Notes: generated by a model from the sequence alone, not told the origin. Counted from the first letter of the stretch, positions 10,714-19,550 are shown. The stretch: 64,000 bases of DNA from Elusimicrobia bacterium HGW-Elusimicrobia-3 (GCA_002840355.1 PHAL01000001.1:62001-126000), one strand, 5' to 3'. A program made the numbers and translations.

Positions 10714-12050
10714 CCAACCAGGAAACCAAAGCACGCAAAGAGATATTCAAGAAGGTTTCGGCATACTACAAGAAGTTCCACCGAAAGCCGGCTTTCAGGC
10801 CGGGGGAAACCTTCGTGAACTACGGCGGCCGCGTTTACGACGACAAGGAACTGATAAACCTGACCGACACCGCCCTGGATTTCTGGCTGACCTCTGGCCG
10901 CTACTGCGCCGAGTTCGAGAAACAGCTGGGCGAGTACCTCGGAGTGAAATACGTCTCGCTGGTGAACTCCGGCTCCTCGGCCAATTTAATAGCCTTCATG
11001 GCCCTGACCTCGCCCAAACTGTGCGCTCGGCAGATAAAACCCGGCGACGAAGTGATAACCGTGGCGGCCGGTTTCCCTACTACCGTCACGCCCATCATAC
11101 AGTACGGCGCCGTGCCGGTGTTCGTGGACGTGGAACTGCCGTCTTACAATGTGAATTGCGCAATGCTGGAGAAGGCTCTCTCCCGCAAGACCAAGGCCGT
11201 AATGCTGGCCCACACGCTGGGCAACCCCTTCGACATAGCCAAGGTCAAGAAGTTCTGCGACAAGCACGGCCTGTGGCTGATAGAGGACAACTGCGACGCG
11301 CTGGGCTCCAAGTACGCCGGTAAGTTCACCGGCACGCACGGCCATATCGGCACCTCCAGCTTCTACCCCCCGCATCACATGACCATGGGCGAGGGCGGCG
11401 CGGTATATACCAATGACCCGCTGCTTAAGAAACTGATCGAGTCCTTCCGGGACTGGGGCCGCGATTGCTGGTGCCCGTCGGGCCAGGACAATACCTGCCA
11501 TAACCGCTTCACCCGCCAGTACGGCGAACTGCCGCTGGGCTATGATCATAAGTACGTGTATTCCCATTTCGGCTACAACCTGAAGGCTACCGAGATGCAG
11601 GCCGCCGTAGGCTTGGCCCAGCTCAAGAAGTTCCCGGCTTTCGTAGAGGCCCGCAAGAAGAATTGGTCTTTCCTGCGCAAGGAGCTGGGGAAATATTCGA
11701 AGAAGCTCATCCTGCCCGAGCCCACCGCCAAGTCCGACCCCAGCTGGTTCGGCTTCCTGTTGACGGTGCGCGAGGACGCCGGCTTTACCCGCGACGCGCT
11801 GGTGACGCACCTGGAAACCAACAAGGTGCAGACCCGCATGCTGTTCGCCGGCAACCTGATAAAGCACCCCTGCTTCGACGCCATGCGCAAGAGCGGCAAG
11901 GGCTACCGCGTGGCGGGGGAACTGAAGAATACCGACGCCATACTGCACCGCACCTTCTGGATTGGCGTCTATCCCGGCATGACTAAAGAGATGTTGAAGT
12001 ACATTTCTGAAGTCTTCGGGAGTTTCCTGGCTACGGCAGGGGGAAAATAA
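10710..12050 (+). CDS. rfbH: CDP-4-keto-6-deoxyglucose 3-dehydrase (E1)
   Basis: A PMP-dependent, iron-sulfur dehydrase that removes the C3 hydroxyl and leads to CDP-3,6-dideoxy-4-keto sugars. The 446-residue DegT-family fold has histidine in place of the PLP-binding lysine (FYPPHHMTMGEGG, around residue 222), the defining change of E1. Cysteines 253, 255 and 263 in DCWCPSGQDNTC fit its [2Fe-2S] site. The family normally works with a flavin/iron-sulfur reductase (RfbI, DdhD or AscD); none is encoded in the window. It starts with a four-base overlap of rfbG. Confidence 0.93.
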   Translation: MTNQETKARKEIFKKVSAYYKKFHRKPAFRPGETFVNYGGRVYDDKELINLTDTALDFWLTSGRYCAEFEKQLGEYLGVKYVSLVNSGSSANLIAFMALTSPKLCARQIKPGDEVITVAAGFPTTVTPIIQYGAVPVFVDVELPSYNVNCAMLEKALSRKTKAVMLAHTLGNPFDIAKVKKFCDKHGLWLIEDNCDALGSKYAGKFTGTHGHIGTSSFYPPHHMTMGEGGAVYTNDPLLKKLIESFRDWGRDCWCPSGQDNTCHNRFTRQYGELPLGYDHKYVYSHFGYNLKATEMQAAVGLAQLKKFPAFVEARKKNWSFLRKELGKYSKKLILPEPTAKSDPSWFGFLLTVREDAGFTRDALVTHLETNKVQTRMLFAGNLIKHPCFDAMRKSGKGYRVAGELKNTDAILHRTFWIGVYPGMTKEMLKYISEVFGSFLATAGGK

Positions 12051-12830
12051 ATGCTAAGACCCAACTTTATAAAGCAGAAATTAGCTTCCGGCCGGCCCGT
12101 TATCGGGACTTGGTCGGTTATCCCGTCCCCGGTGGTGGCAGACGTGATCGCCTCCAGCGGCGTGGACTTCCTGATAATAGATTCCGAACATGGGCCGATA
12201 AACTTCGAGACGGCGCAACAGATGGTGATCGCATGTGAGTCCAGGGGCGTATCTCCGGTTATGCGGGTTTCAGGAGTTAATGAGGGGGAGATACTCAAGG
12301 CGCTCGATATCGGCGCACACTGCGTGCAGATCCCCAACGTTACCAACAGGGCCGAGATAGATGCCGTGGTCCGCATGTCCAAATATCCGCCCGCCGGCAA
12401 CCGGGGCTTCTCGCCTTTTACCAGGGCCGGCGGTTATTCCCACGAGAACGCCGTTAAACTTACCGGTACCGCCAATGAGAACACGATGATAGCGGTGCAC
12501 ATAGAGGGCAAGGCCGCCGTGGAGAACATCCAGGACTTCCTCGATGTAAAAGAACTGGATGTCATCTTCATAGGCCTTTTCGATATTTCCAAATCGCTGG
12601 GCATTCCCGGGCAGGTGAACGACCCGCGGGTGCAGCAGATACTCGCCGAATTGTCAGCGAAGATAAAGCAGGCCGGCAAGTATCCCGGCACCATAGCTAC
12701 CGACGCCGCCCAGTTGGAGCGGTTCCTGGCAGCCGGGTTGCAGTACATAACCTATTCCGTGGATTGCGAGATGCTCGGCCGCGCTTACAAGAAAGCCGTG
12801 GCCGAGTTCAAGGAGATGGTGAAAGCATGA
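12051..12830 (+). CDS. HpcH/HpaI family aldolase
   Basis: The 259-residue protein matches class II pyruvate aldolases of the HpcH/HpaI family: GTWSVIPSPVVADVIASSG, then IIDSEHGPINFE (base and metal-site region), VMRVSG, and IFIGLFDISKSLGIPG. Such enzymes condense or cleave pyruvate and an aldehyde using a divalent metal. It begins directly after the rfbH stop and overlaps the thiamine-diphosphate gene by four bases. In this setting I infer a biosynthetic role making or remodelling a 2-keto acid for a sugar branch; degradation of an aromatic or sugar acid is the family's better-known job, but no such pathway is here. Confidence 0.85.
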   Translation: MLRPNFIKQKLASGRPVIGTWSVIPSPVVADVIASSGVDFLIIDSEHGPINFETAQQMVIACESRGVSPVMRVSGVNEGEILKALDIGAHCVQIPNVTNRAEIDAVVRMSKYPPAGNRGFSPFTRAGGYSHENAVKLTGTANENTMIAVHIEGKAAVENIQDFLDVKELDVIFIGLFDISKSLGIPGQVNDPRVQQILAELSAKIKQAGKYPGTIATDAAQLERFLAAGLQYITYSVDCEMLGRAYKKAVAEFKEMVKA

Positions 12831-14635
12831 AAAAAATCAGAGTCGCGGATTACGTGGCCAAATTTATTTCGGACGACCTGAAGGTTAAGGACGTCTTTAT
12901 GGTTTCGGGCGGAGGGATAATGTTCCTCACCGACGCCGTGGCGCAGAACCGCAAGCTGAACCCGGTGTGCAGCCACCACGAGCAGACCGTGGCGATAGCC
13001 CTGGACGCTTATTCCAGGGTGACCCAGAACATGGGCGTGGGCCTGTTCACCACAGGGCCGGGCGCCACCAACGCCATAACGGGCCTGGCCGGGGCGTGGC
13101 AGGACTCGGTACCGGGCTTCTTCATCTCGGGCCAGTCCAAGCGCAAAGAGACCGTACACAACTCAGGCGTAAAAGGCCTGCGCCAGTATGGGATACAGGA
13201 AGTTGACATCATCCCGGTGGTAAAACCCCTCTGCAAATACGCGGTTTTTCTGAATAACCCCGAAGAGATACGCTACGAGCTGGAAAAGATGCGCCACATA
13301 GCGGTGACAGGCCGCCCCGGCCCCGTTTGGATAGACATCCCGCTGGACGTGCAGGGAGCCCTGGTGGACCCGTCGAAACTGCGGGGCTTCAAGCCCGCCG
13401 CCCCTGAAGTGAAGGATGCCCCCACTTCAGCGGAAATGGCCGCCTTCAATAAGCTTTTAAAAGCCGCCAAGCGCCCCGTCCTGATAGCCGGGCACGGCAT
13501 CAGGCTAGGCAAGGCGCTGCCGGCTTTCAAACGCTTCGCCGAAAAATTCCAGATTCCGGTAGTGTCCACTTACCTCGGCGTGGACGTGTTGCCCTCCGGC
13601 CACCCGCTCTATATAGGGCGGGTCGGCATAAAGGGCACCCGGGCAGGGAACATGGCCGTGCAGAACGCGGACCTGGTGGTAAGCGTGGGCTCCAGCCTGC
13701 ACGTCGGGTCCATCGGTTACGAATACGACCTCTTCGCGCCCTGCGCCAAGAAGGTAGTGGTGGACATAGACAGGACCTCGCACCGCAAGAAGACCATAAA
13801 GATAGACCTGTACGTGAATTCCGACGCCGGCAAATTCCTGGGCGCCGCCCTTAAAGCGCCACGCCCCGGATTTTATCCCGGCTGGGCCGCTGGCTGCCGC
13901 AAGATGAAAGCCAAGTACCCGGTGAACCTTCCGGAATACGCCGGAATCAAGAGCCGCGTCAATATCTACAGCTTCGTGGACGCCCTCTGCGCGCAGTTGG
14001 GCGGCCGGGACATTGTGATCAGCGACGCCGGGTCCGCCTATTACGCGGTCTCCCAGGCCGTCAGAGTGGGGGCGGGACAGCGCTACATCACCTCCGGCTC
14101 CCTGGGTGCTATGGGCTACACCCTGCCTGCCGTGATAGGCGCTTACTACGCCGCCAGGCGGCGCATAGTGGGCATAACCGGCGACGGCTCCTTCCAGTTC
14201 AACATCCAGGAGCTGCAGACCATAGCCCATTACGGCATACCGGTGAAGATCTTCGTGCTCAACAACGAGGGCTACCTGTCTATCAGGACCACGCAGGACA
14301 AGTTCTTCGACAAGCGTTTCATCGGCGAGGGCCCTTCCTCCGGAGTAACCTGCCCCGACACGGCCAAGATAGCCGCGGCCTACGGCCTTAAATACCTGGC
14401 CGTCCGCAATAACGGCGAGATGAACGGGAGGATAAAGGCCGCGCTGGACTTCAAGGGGCCGGTGCTCTGCGAGGTCTTCACACCCAAGAAGCAATTGATA
14501 ATCCCCACGGTGGCGTCGGTGAAGAGGGAGGACGGGAGCATGGTCTCGCGCCCGCTCGACGACATGTTCCCTTTCTTGCCGGGCAAGGAGCAGGCGGAAA
14601 ACCTGCGGATCTGCACAGGGAAGGCCAATGTCTAA
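12827..14635 (+). CDS. Thiamine-diphosphate enzyme, acetolactate synthase/YerE-like
   Basis: The 602-residue protein has the three-domain layout of pyruvate-decarboxylating ThDP enzymes: an N-terminal domain with the catalytic glutamate (SHHEQ, E52) and TTGPGATNAITGLAGAW, a central domain about 195-345, and a C-terminal ThDP-binding domain with GDGSFQFNIQEL (about 452-463) and NNEGY (479-483). In yersiniose synthesis YerE, of this superfamily, moves a two-carbon unit from pyruvate to a CDP-4-keto-3,6-dideoxyhexose; rfbFGH upstream would supply that kind of acceptor. The donor could instead be a longer 2-keto acid made by the neighbouring aldolases. A plain acetolactate synthase is less likely in this context. 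Confidence 0.85.
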   Translation: MKKIRVADYVAKFISDDLKVKDVFMVSGGGIMFLTDAVAQNRKLNPVCSHHEQTVAIALDAYSRVTQNMGVGLFTTGPGATNAITGLAGAWQDSVPGFFISGQSKRKETVHNSGVKGLRQYGIQEVDIIPVVKPLCKYAVFLNNPEEIRYELEKMRHIAVTGRPGPVWIDIPLDVQGALVDPSKLRGFKPAAPEVKDAPTSAEMAAFNKLLKAAKRPVLIAGHGIRLGKALPAFKRFAEKFQIPVVSTYLGVDVLPSGHPLYIGRVGIKGTRAGNMAVQNADLVVSVGSSLHVGSIGYEYDLFAPCAKKVVVDIDRTSHRKKTIKIDLYVNSDAGKFLGAALKAPRPGFYPGWAAGCRKMKAKYPVNLPEYAGIKSRVNIYSFVDALCAQLGGRDIVISDAGSAYYAVSQAVRVGAGQRYITSGSLGAMGYTLPAVIGAYYAARRRIVGITGDGSFQFNIQELQTIAHYGIPVKIFVLNNEGYLSIRTTQDKFFDKRFIGEGPSSGVTCPDTAKIAAAYGLKYLAVRNNGEMNGRIKAALDFKGPVLCEVFTPKKQLIIPTVASVKREDGSMVSRPLDDMFPFLPGKEQAENLRICTGKANV

Positions 14636-15494
14636 AAAACTAAAAACGGCCATACTCGGCAGCGGGCTGATAGGCACGGACCTCATGATAAAGATCATGC
14701 GCTCGCCGTATTTGGAATGCACGCTCTTCGTGGGCAGGAACCTGCAGTCGAAGGGCATGGCCAAGGCTTTAAGCCTGGGAGTGAAGATCTCCGACCAGAG
14801 CATAGATGCCATAGTGAAAGACCCGTCGTGCTGCGACCTGGTCTTCGACGCCACTTCAGCCAAGGGACACGCCGTGCACGCGCCTATACTTGAGAAGTTG
14901 GGCAAGCTGGCCATTGACCTCACCCCGGCGCAGGTGGGCGCTATGTGCGTGCCGGGCGTGAACCTGAAAGACTGCCGCGGTCTCAAGAACGTGAACATGG
15001 TCACCTGCGGCGGCCAGGCCTCTATCCCGCTGGCCTACGTGGTGGGCCAGGTGCACAAGGACGTGGAATACATAGAGGTGGTTTCCACTATTTCCTCGCG
15101 CAGCGCCGGTCCGGCCACCAGGGCAAATCTGGACGAATACATAGAAACTACTGAGAACGGCCTGAAGCACTTTTCCGGAGCCGCCAGGACCAAGGCGATA
15201 CTGGTGCTTAACCCGGCGCAGCCCTGCATAAACATGCAGACCACCGTGCGGGCCACGGTGGCCAAACCCGACATGGAAGCCCTGATCCCCAGGGTAAAGG
15301 AAATGGTGGGGATAATACAGAAATACGTGCCGGGCTATAACTTGGTGGTGGCGCCGACGCTGGAGAATAACCGCATAATCATGATGGTGCGGGTCCAGGG
15401 CCTGGGGGATTATCTGCCCAGTTATGCCGGTAACCTGGATATCATCAACTGCGCGGCCATAGCCATGGCCGAGGAATACGCCAAAAATGCATAA
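14628..15494 (+). CDS. Acetaldehyde dehydrogenase (acylating)
   Basis: Interconverts acetaldehyde, CoA and NAD+ with acetyl-CoA and NADH. The 288-residue protein has AILGSGLIGTDLMIK (NAD binding), the catalytic cysteine C127 in VTCGGQASIPL and VVSTISSRSAGPATRANLDEY, as in DmpF/MhpF. It is slightly shorter than the usual 300-310 residues. It overlaps the ThDP gene by eight bases and the aldolase gene by eight. In DmpFG-type complexes acetaldehyde passes through a tunnel between this enzyme and the aldolase, so the adjacency suggests a channelling pair; direction (making acetaldehyde) is inferred from the biosynthetic setting. Confidence 0.93.
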   Translation: MSKKLKTAILGSGLIGTDLMIKIMRSPYLECTLFVGRNLQSKGMAKALSLGVKISDQSIDAIVKDPSCCDLVFDATSAKGHAVHAPILEKLGKLAIDLTPAQVGAMCVPGVNLKDCRGLKNVNMVTCGGQASIPLAYVVGQVHKDVEYIEVVSTISSRSAGPATRANLDEYIETTENGLKHFSGAARTKAILVLNPAQPCINMQTTVRATVAKPDMEALIPRVKEMVGIIQKYVPGYNLVVAPTLENNRIIMMVRVQGLGDYLPSYAGNLDIINCAAIAMAEEYAKNA

Positions 15495-16500
15495 ATTACT
15501 CATACACGACGTGACTTTGCGGGACGGCTCCCACGCTATCGGGCACCAGTTGTCCGCAGCGCAGGTGGCGGCTTACGCCGCGGCGGCGGACAAGGCCGGC
15601 GTGCCCATCATAGAAGTCGGACACGGCAACGGCCTGGGCGCCTCCTCCTTGCAGGTGGGGGAAAGCCTGCTGCCGGACATGGAGATGATCACCGTTGCCA
15701 GGAAGAACATTTCCAGGTCCAAACTGGGCATCTTTATCATTCCCGGTTTCGCCACCATCAACAAAGACCTGAAGCCCGCCGTCGAGGCTGGCGCCGACGT
15801 GGTGCGGGTGGCCTCCCACTGCACCGAGGCGGACATCACAGAACGGCACATCTCTTACGCCCGCGAAAAGGGCAAAGACGTTTACGGCGTACTGATGATG
15901 TCGCACATGGCTCCGAAAGAGACCTTGGCCGAAGAGGCCCTGAAGATGGAGTCCTACGGCGCGCAGGGCGTGATCCTAATGGATTCCGCCGGCGCCTACC
16001 TGCAGAACGACGTCAGCGAGAAGGTTTCGGCGCTGGTGCGGGCGCTTACCATCCCAGTCGGTTTCCACGCCCACAACAACCTGGGCTTGGCCGTGGCCAA
16101 TTCGGTGGCGGCGGCCGAAGCCGGCGCCACCATCATCGACGGTTCCGCCCGGGGATTCGGCGCGGGGGCCGGAAATACGCCGATAGAGCTGCTGATAGGC
16201 GTCTTCGAGAAAATGGGTTTCGCCACCGGAGTGGAACTTTACAAGATACTGGATGCCAGTGACATCGCCGAGAAAGAGTTGATGAAGGTGCTGCCTTTCC
16301 CCAAACCCACCAGCATAGTTAGCGGCCTGGCCGGGGTGTTCTCGGGCTTCTCCAAGCACGTCGAGCGGGTGGCGCTGGAATACAAGGTTGACCCCAGGGA
16401 CATTTTTTTCGAATTGGGCCGCAGGCGCGTTGTAGGCGGCCAGGAGGACCTCATCGTTGAGGTCGCAATAGAACTTTCCCGCAAAAAGGAACTGAAATGA
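15487..16500 (+). CDS. 4-hydroxy-2-oxovalerate aldolase
   Basis: Reversibly forms 4-hydroxy-2-oxopentanoate from pyruvate and acetaldehyde. The 337-residue TIM-barrel protein has the family signature DVTLRDGSHA (R12, D13) and metal-binding histidines in FHAHNNLGLAVANS (H194, H196), followed by the small communication-domain region seen in DmpG. Partner of the preceding dehydrogenase. Finding this meta-cleavage-pathway pair between a ThDP enzyme and sugar dehydrogenases, with no ring-cleavage genes, argues that it feeds sugar modification. Confidence 0.93.
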   Translation: MHKLLIHDVTLRDGSHAIGHQLSAAQVAAYAAAADKAGVPIIEVGHGNGLGASSLQVGESLLPDMEMITVARKNISRSKLGIFIIPGFATINKDLKPAVEAGADVVRVASHCTEADITERHISYAREKGKDVYGVLMMSHMAPKETLAEEALKMESYGAQGVILMDSAGAYLQNDVSEKVSALVRALTIPVGFHAHNNLGLAVANSVAAAEAGATIIDGSARGFGAGAGNTPIELLIGVFEKMGFATGVELYKILDASDIAEKELMKVLPFPKPTSIVSGLAGVFSGFSKHVERVALEYKVDPRDIFFELGRRRVVGGQEDLIVEVAIELSRKKELK

Positions 16501-17558
16501 GCCAGACCGCTATTGAAAAGATCCGCGGAGACGTGGAAGAAGTTTTAAAGGACAGTGCCCAGCTGCTGGCGCCCCTGAAAGGGGAAAAGATCCTCATCAC
16601 CGGCGGTACCGGCTTTGTTGGCACCTGGCTGGTGGAGACCCTGGCCGCGCTGAACGACCAGCTGGGCTACGGCGTCAAAATACAGCTGCTGGCCAAGCAC
16701 GCTTCGCAGCTGAAGGCCCGGGCGCCCCACCTGGCCGGCCGCAAAGACGTTTCCCTGGTGGACAAGGACGTAAAGGATATCATCGAGATAGACGGCGATA
16801 TCACTTATGTCATCCACGCCGCGGCCAATCCCGACAACCGACTGCACGCCTCCGACCCGCTGCGCGTGATGGGCGTGGTGTCAAAAGGCACGGAATCTGC
16901 CTTGGCGGCCGCTTCGCGCCTGAGCGGGCTGAAGAAGTTTATGAATATCAGCTCCGGCCTTATCTACGGGCCGCAGCCGCTGGCGCTGGAAGCCCTGCCA
17001 GAAACCTATTCCGGCGGCCCGGACTGCGCGTCCATCATGTCGGTTTACGCCGAGTCCAAGCGCTTCGCCGAAACGCTGTGCGCCGTGCACCGCAACCAGT
17101 ACAAGATGCCCGTGGTCACCGCCAGGCCTTTCGCCTTCATCGGCCCTTACCAGCTGCTGGACAAGCCCTGGGCCGTGAATAATTTCATCAACGACGCCCT
17201 GAGAGGCGGCCCGATCAACATCCTGGGCGACGAGAAGACCGTGCGCAGCTATATGTACCCAAGCGACATGGCCTTCTGGCTGCTGCGGATACTGGCGGCG
17301 GGGGAGTCAGGCCGCGCCTACAACGTGGGCAGCCCCTGCGGCGTCACCCTGAAAGAGCTGGCGGATAAAATCGCTTCCAATTTTACGCCCCAGCCGGAAG
17401 TGACGCTGGCCTCCAAGTCTTTCAAGCCGCAGCACCGCTCCCGGTTCGTCCCAGATGTGAAAGAGGCGGAGACCGCCCTGGGCCTGAAGATAAAGGTGGG
17501 GATAGACGAGGCCGTGAAGAAAACGCTGCTGTGGCACAAAGCGGCGGATAAAGTCTAG
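16497..17558 (+). CDS. NAD-dependent sugar epimerase/dehydratase (extended SDR)
   Basis: A 353-residue extended SDR with about 25 extra N-terminal residues before KILITGGTGFVGTWLVETL. It has NISSGLIYG, the catalytic YAESKRFAETLC (YxxxK) and ARPFAFIGPYQLL, resembling dTDP-glucose dehydratases and UDP-glucuronate decarboxylase-like enzymes. It overlaps the aldolase gene by four bases. A reductase or epimerase acting on the branched CDP sugar is my inference, by analogy with YerF; the exact reaction cannot be assigned. Confidence 0.82.
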   Translation: MSQTAIEKIRGDVEEVLKDSAQLLAPLKGEKILITGGTGFVGTWLVETLAALNDQLGYGVKIQLLAKHASQLKARAPHLAGRKDVSLVDKDVKDIIEIDGDITYVIHAAANPDNRLHASDPLRVMGVVSKGTESALAAASRLSGLKKFMNISSGLIYGPQPLALEALPETYSGGPDCASIMSVYAESKRFAETLCAVHRNQYKMPVVTARPFAFIGPYQLLDKPWAVNNFINDALRGGPINILGDEKTVRSYMYPSDMAFWLLRILAAGESGRAYNVGSPCGVTLKELADKIASNFTPQPEVTLASKSFKPQHRSRFVPDVKEAETALGLKIKVGIDEAVKKTLLWHKAADKV

Positions 17559-18476
17559 ATGAAAAGAATTCTGATCACCGGCGCCGGCGGCTTCGCGGGG
17601 CGCAATCTGGCCGAGCATCTGGGCGGCAGCGGTCTGTACCGGGTATTTGCCGCGCGCCACTCCGACCTGGACCTGATGGACGAGGGGGCCGTGCAGAAAT
17701 ACCTCGGCGCCAACGGGATAGAACTGGTCATCCACTGCGCCAACGTGGGCGGCACCCGGAAGACCGGATACGACGCCGGATCCGCCGACGTGGTAAGCGC
17801 CAACCTGCGCATGTTCTTTAATCTGGCCCGCTGTCTAACTCCCGGAATGCGCATGATAAACCTGGGCAGCGGCGCCGAATACGACCACAGGGCTTACGCC
17901 CCGCGGATGAAGGAAGACTACTTCGACTACAGTGTGCCGGCGGACCCTTATGGTTTCTCCAAGTACGCTATCTCGAAATATATCGAGAAACAGGAGAGTA
18001 TCACCTGCCTGCGCATCTTCGGCCTGTACGGCAAGTACGAGGACTATACTTTCAAATTCATCTCGAACGCTATAGTGAAGAACCTGCTGGGACTGCCGAT
18101 AACGATCAACCAGAACGTGCGCTTTGACTACCTCTACGTAGGGGACTTCGTCCGCATGGTCGAGAAGGTAATCGGGGTCACTACGCGTGCTCGCCATTAT
18201 AATGTCACTCCATCTGAGTCGATAGATCTGCTGTCTTTGGCAGGGTTGGTTAACAGGGTGGCAGTTGTCCCCTCTGAGGTTATAGTCTTGAACTCTGGTA
18301 TGAACCGGGAGTATACAGGGGATAATTCCCTGTTCTTAGGTGAATTCCCGGGTTTTGAGTTCACTCCATATTTGGACGGGGTTAGGGAACTTTATTCGTA
18401 TTACCGCGAAAATATTGGGAGTCTTGATGTGGAAAAAATCAAAGCCGATCCATATCTTAAGAACTGCAGGAAATAG
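17559..18476 (+). CDS. NAD-dependent sugar epimerase/reductase (SDR)
   Basis: A 305-residue SDR: RILITGAGGFAGRNLAEHL, LGSGAEYDH, and YGFSKYAISKYIE (YxxxK). Follows its neighbour with no gap. Its first two thirds have the high-GC codon choice of region 1, but from about nt 18180 (residue 207) the codons turn AT-rich, so the gene straddles a composition boundary. It may finish the CDP sugar or serve another nucleotide sugar; no specific reaction can be named. Confidence 0.8.
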   Translation: MKRILITGAGGFAGRNLAEHLGGSGLYRVFAARHSDLDLMDEGAVQKYLGANGIELVIHCANVGGTRKTGYDAGSADVVSANLRMFFNLARCLTPGMRMINLGSGAEYDHRAYAPRMKEDYFDYSVPADPYGFSKYAISKYIEKQESITCLRIFGLYGKYEDYTFKFISNAIVKNLLGLPITINQNVRFDYLYVGDFVRMVEKVIGVTTRARHYNVTPSESIDLLSLAGLVNRVAVVPSEVIVLNSGMNREYTGDNSLFLGEFPGFEFTPYLDGVRELYSYYRENIGSLDVEKIKADPYLKNCRK

Positions 18477-18512
18477 TAATTTGTTGGTCCCATATGGCTT
18501 CTGCCGCTATCG

Positions 18513-19550
18513 ATGAACATAATCAATAGACCAGTAAAACTTGCCGTATGGCTTGACACCCCATACCAGAAATACGACTGGTTTAATCCGAAAAATCCTT
18601 TAAACTGCGACGGATGGCTTGAGCCGTTCTTCCGTATCAAAAGAGCAATAGAACAAACAGGCGGAATCTGCGATACGCAGAACTATTACCTATCTCGTGG
18701 AATAATCCCGGATATCGTTTTATTTCTCGATATTCCTGCCCAGCCGGTTGCACGATTGATCGGGGAGTGGGACGCTACTGTTCGCAAATGGCTTTTTATC
18801 CAAGAGTCAGAAGTAATTATCCCTAGAAACTGGGATATGCAAAGGCATGTCCAGTTTGAAAAAATATTTACCTGGGATGATAGCCGCGTAGACAATGAGA
18901 AGTATTTTAAACTTAATTATACACACGCTTTCCCGAAGGTAATCCCGCAAGATGCCGCTGTAAGGAGAGGATTCTGTGTAGTAATCGCTGGCAATAAACG
19001 CTCATCTCATCCCTTGGAGTTGTATTCCCGCAGAATTGAAGCAATACGGTGGTTTGAAAAACACCATCCCGGGGAATTAGATCTTTATGGTCGCGGCTGG
19101 GATGAATACCTGTTTACCGGTAGCCTGCCTGTCCGGGCTCTTAACCGGTTTAAGCCTCTAAGGCGCTTGCTGGCTCCGAGATTCCCGTCTTACAAAGGAG
19201 AAACAGCGCAGAAGCGGACAGTGTTGCAACAGTACAAGTTCTGCATTTGTTACGAGAACGCCGTGTTCCCTGGGTATATTACTGAAAAGATATTCGACTG
19301 CTTCTTTTCAGGGGTTGTTCCGGTGTATTGGGGCGCTCCGAACGTGTTAAGCCATATCCCTGCAAACTGCTTTATTGATAAACGGTCTTACAACTCATAT
19401 GAAGAGCTCTATTTTAAAATGTGCAGTATGACCGAAAAGGATTTTGCCGAATATCTTGAGGCTGTCAGATCGTTCCTGGCAGGAGCCAGCTCCAGGCAAT
19501 TTTCTGCGGATGCCTTTGTGGAAACCTTACTTGCTGCGGTGGTTAAATGA
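18513..19550 (+). CDS. Glycosyltransferase family 10 (fucosyltransferase-like)
   Basis: The 345-residue protein carries the GT10 signature CYENAVFPGYITEKIFDCFF followed by GVVPVYWGAPNV, the donor-binding region of bacterial and animal alpha-1,3/4-fucosyltransferases, and an N-terminal WLDTPYQKYDWFNP acceptor domain. The neighbouring gmd-manC-fcl genes provide GDP-L-fucose, which fits. A side-chain fucose on the O-unit is the likely product; linkage and acceptor are unknown. First gene wholly inside the lower-GC block. Confidence 0.88.
   Translation: MNIINRPVKLAVWLDTPYQKYDWFNPKNPLNCDGWLEPFFRIKRAIEQTGGICDTQNYYLSRGIIPDIVLFLDIPAQPVARLIGEWDATVRKWLFIQESEVIIPRNWDMQRHVQFEKIFTWDDSRVDNEKYFKLNYTHAFPKVIPQDAAVRRGFCVVIAGNKRSSHPLELYSRRIEAIRWFEKHHPGELDLYGRGWDEYLFTGSLPVRALNRFKPLRRLLAPRFPSYKGETAQKRTVLQQYKFCICYENAVFPGYITEKIFDCFFSGVVPVYWGAPNVLSHIPANCFIDKRSYNSYEELYFKMCSMTEKDFAEYLEAVRSFLAGASSRQFSADAFVETLLAAVVK

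Noticed and set aside
12827-14635. Acetolactate synthase for branched-chain amino acids
   Set aside because: No regulatory subunit, ilvC or leu genes nearby; tight coupling to sugar and aldolase genes argues otherwise.
14628-16500. Aromatic meta-cleavage degradation operon
   Set aside because: The dehydrogenase/aldolase pair is typical, but no dioxygenase, hydrolase or hydratase gene is present.
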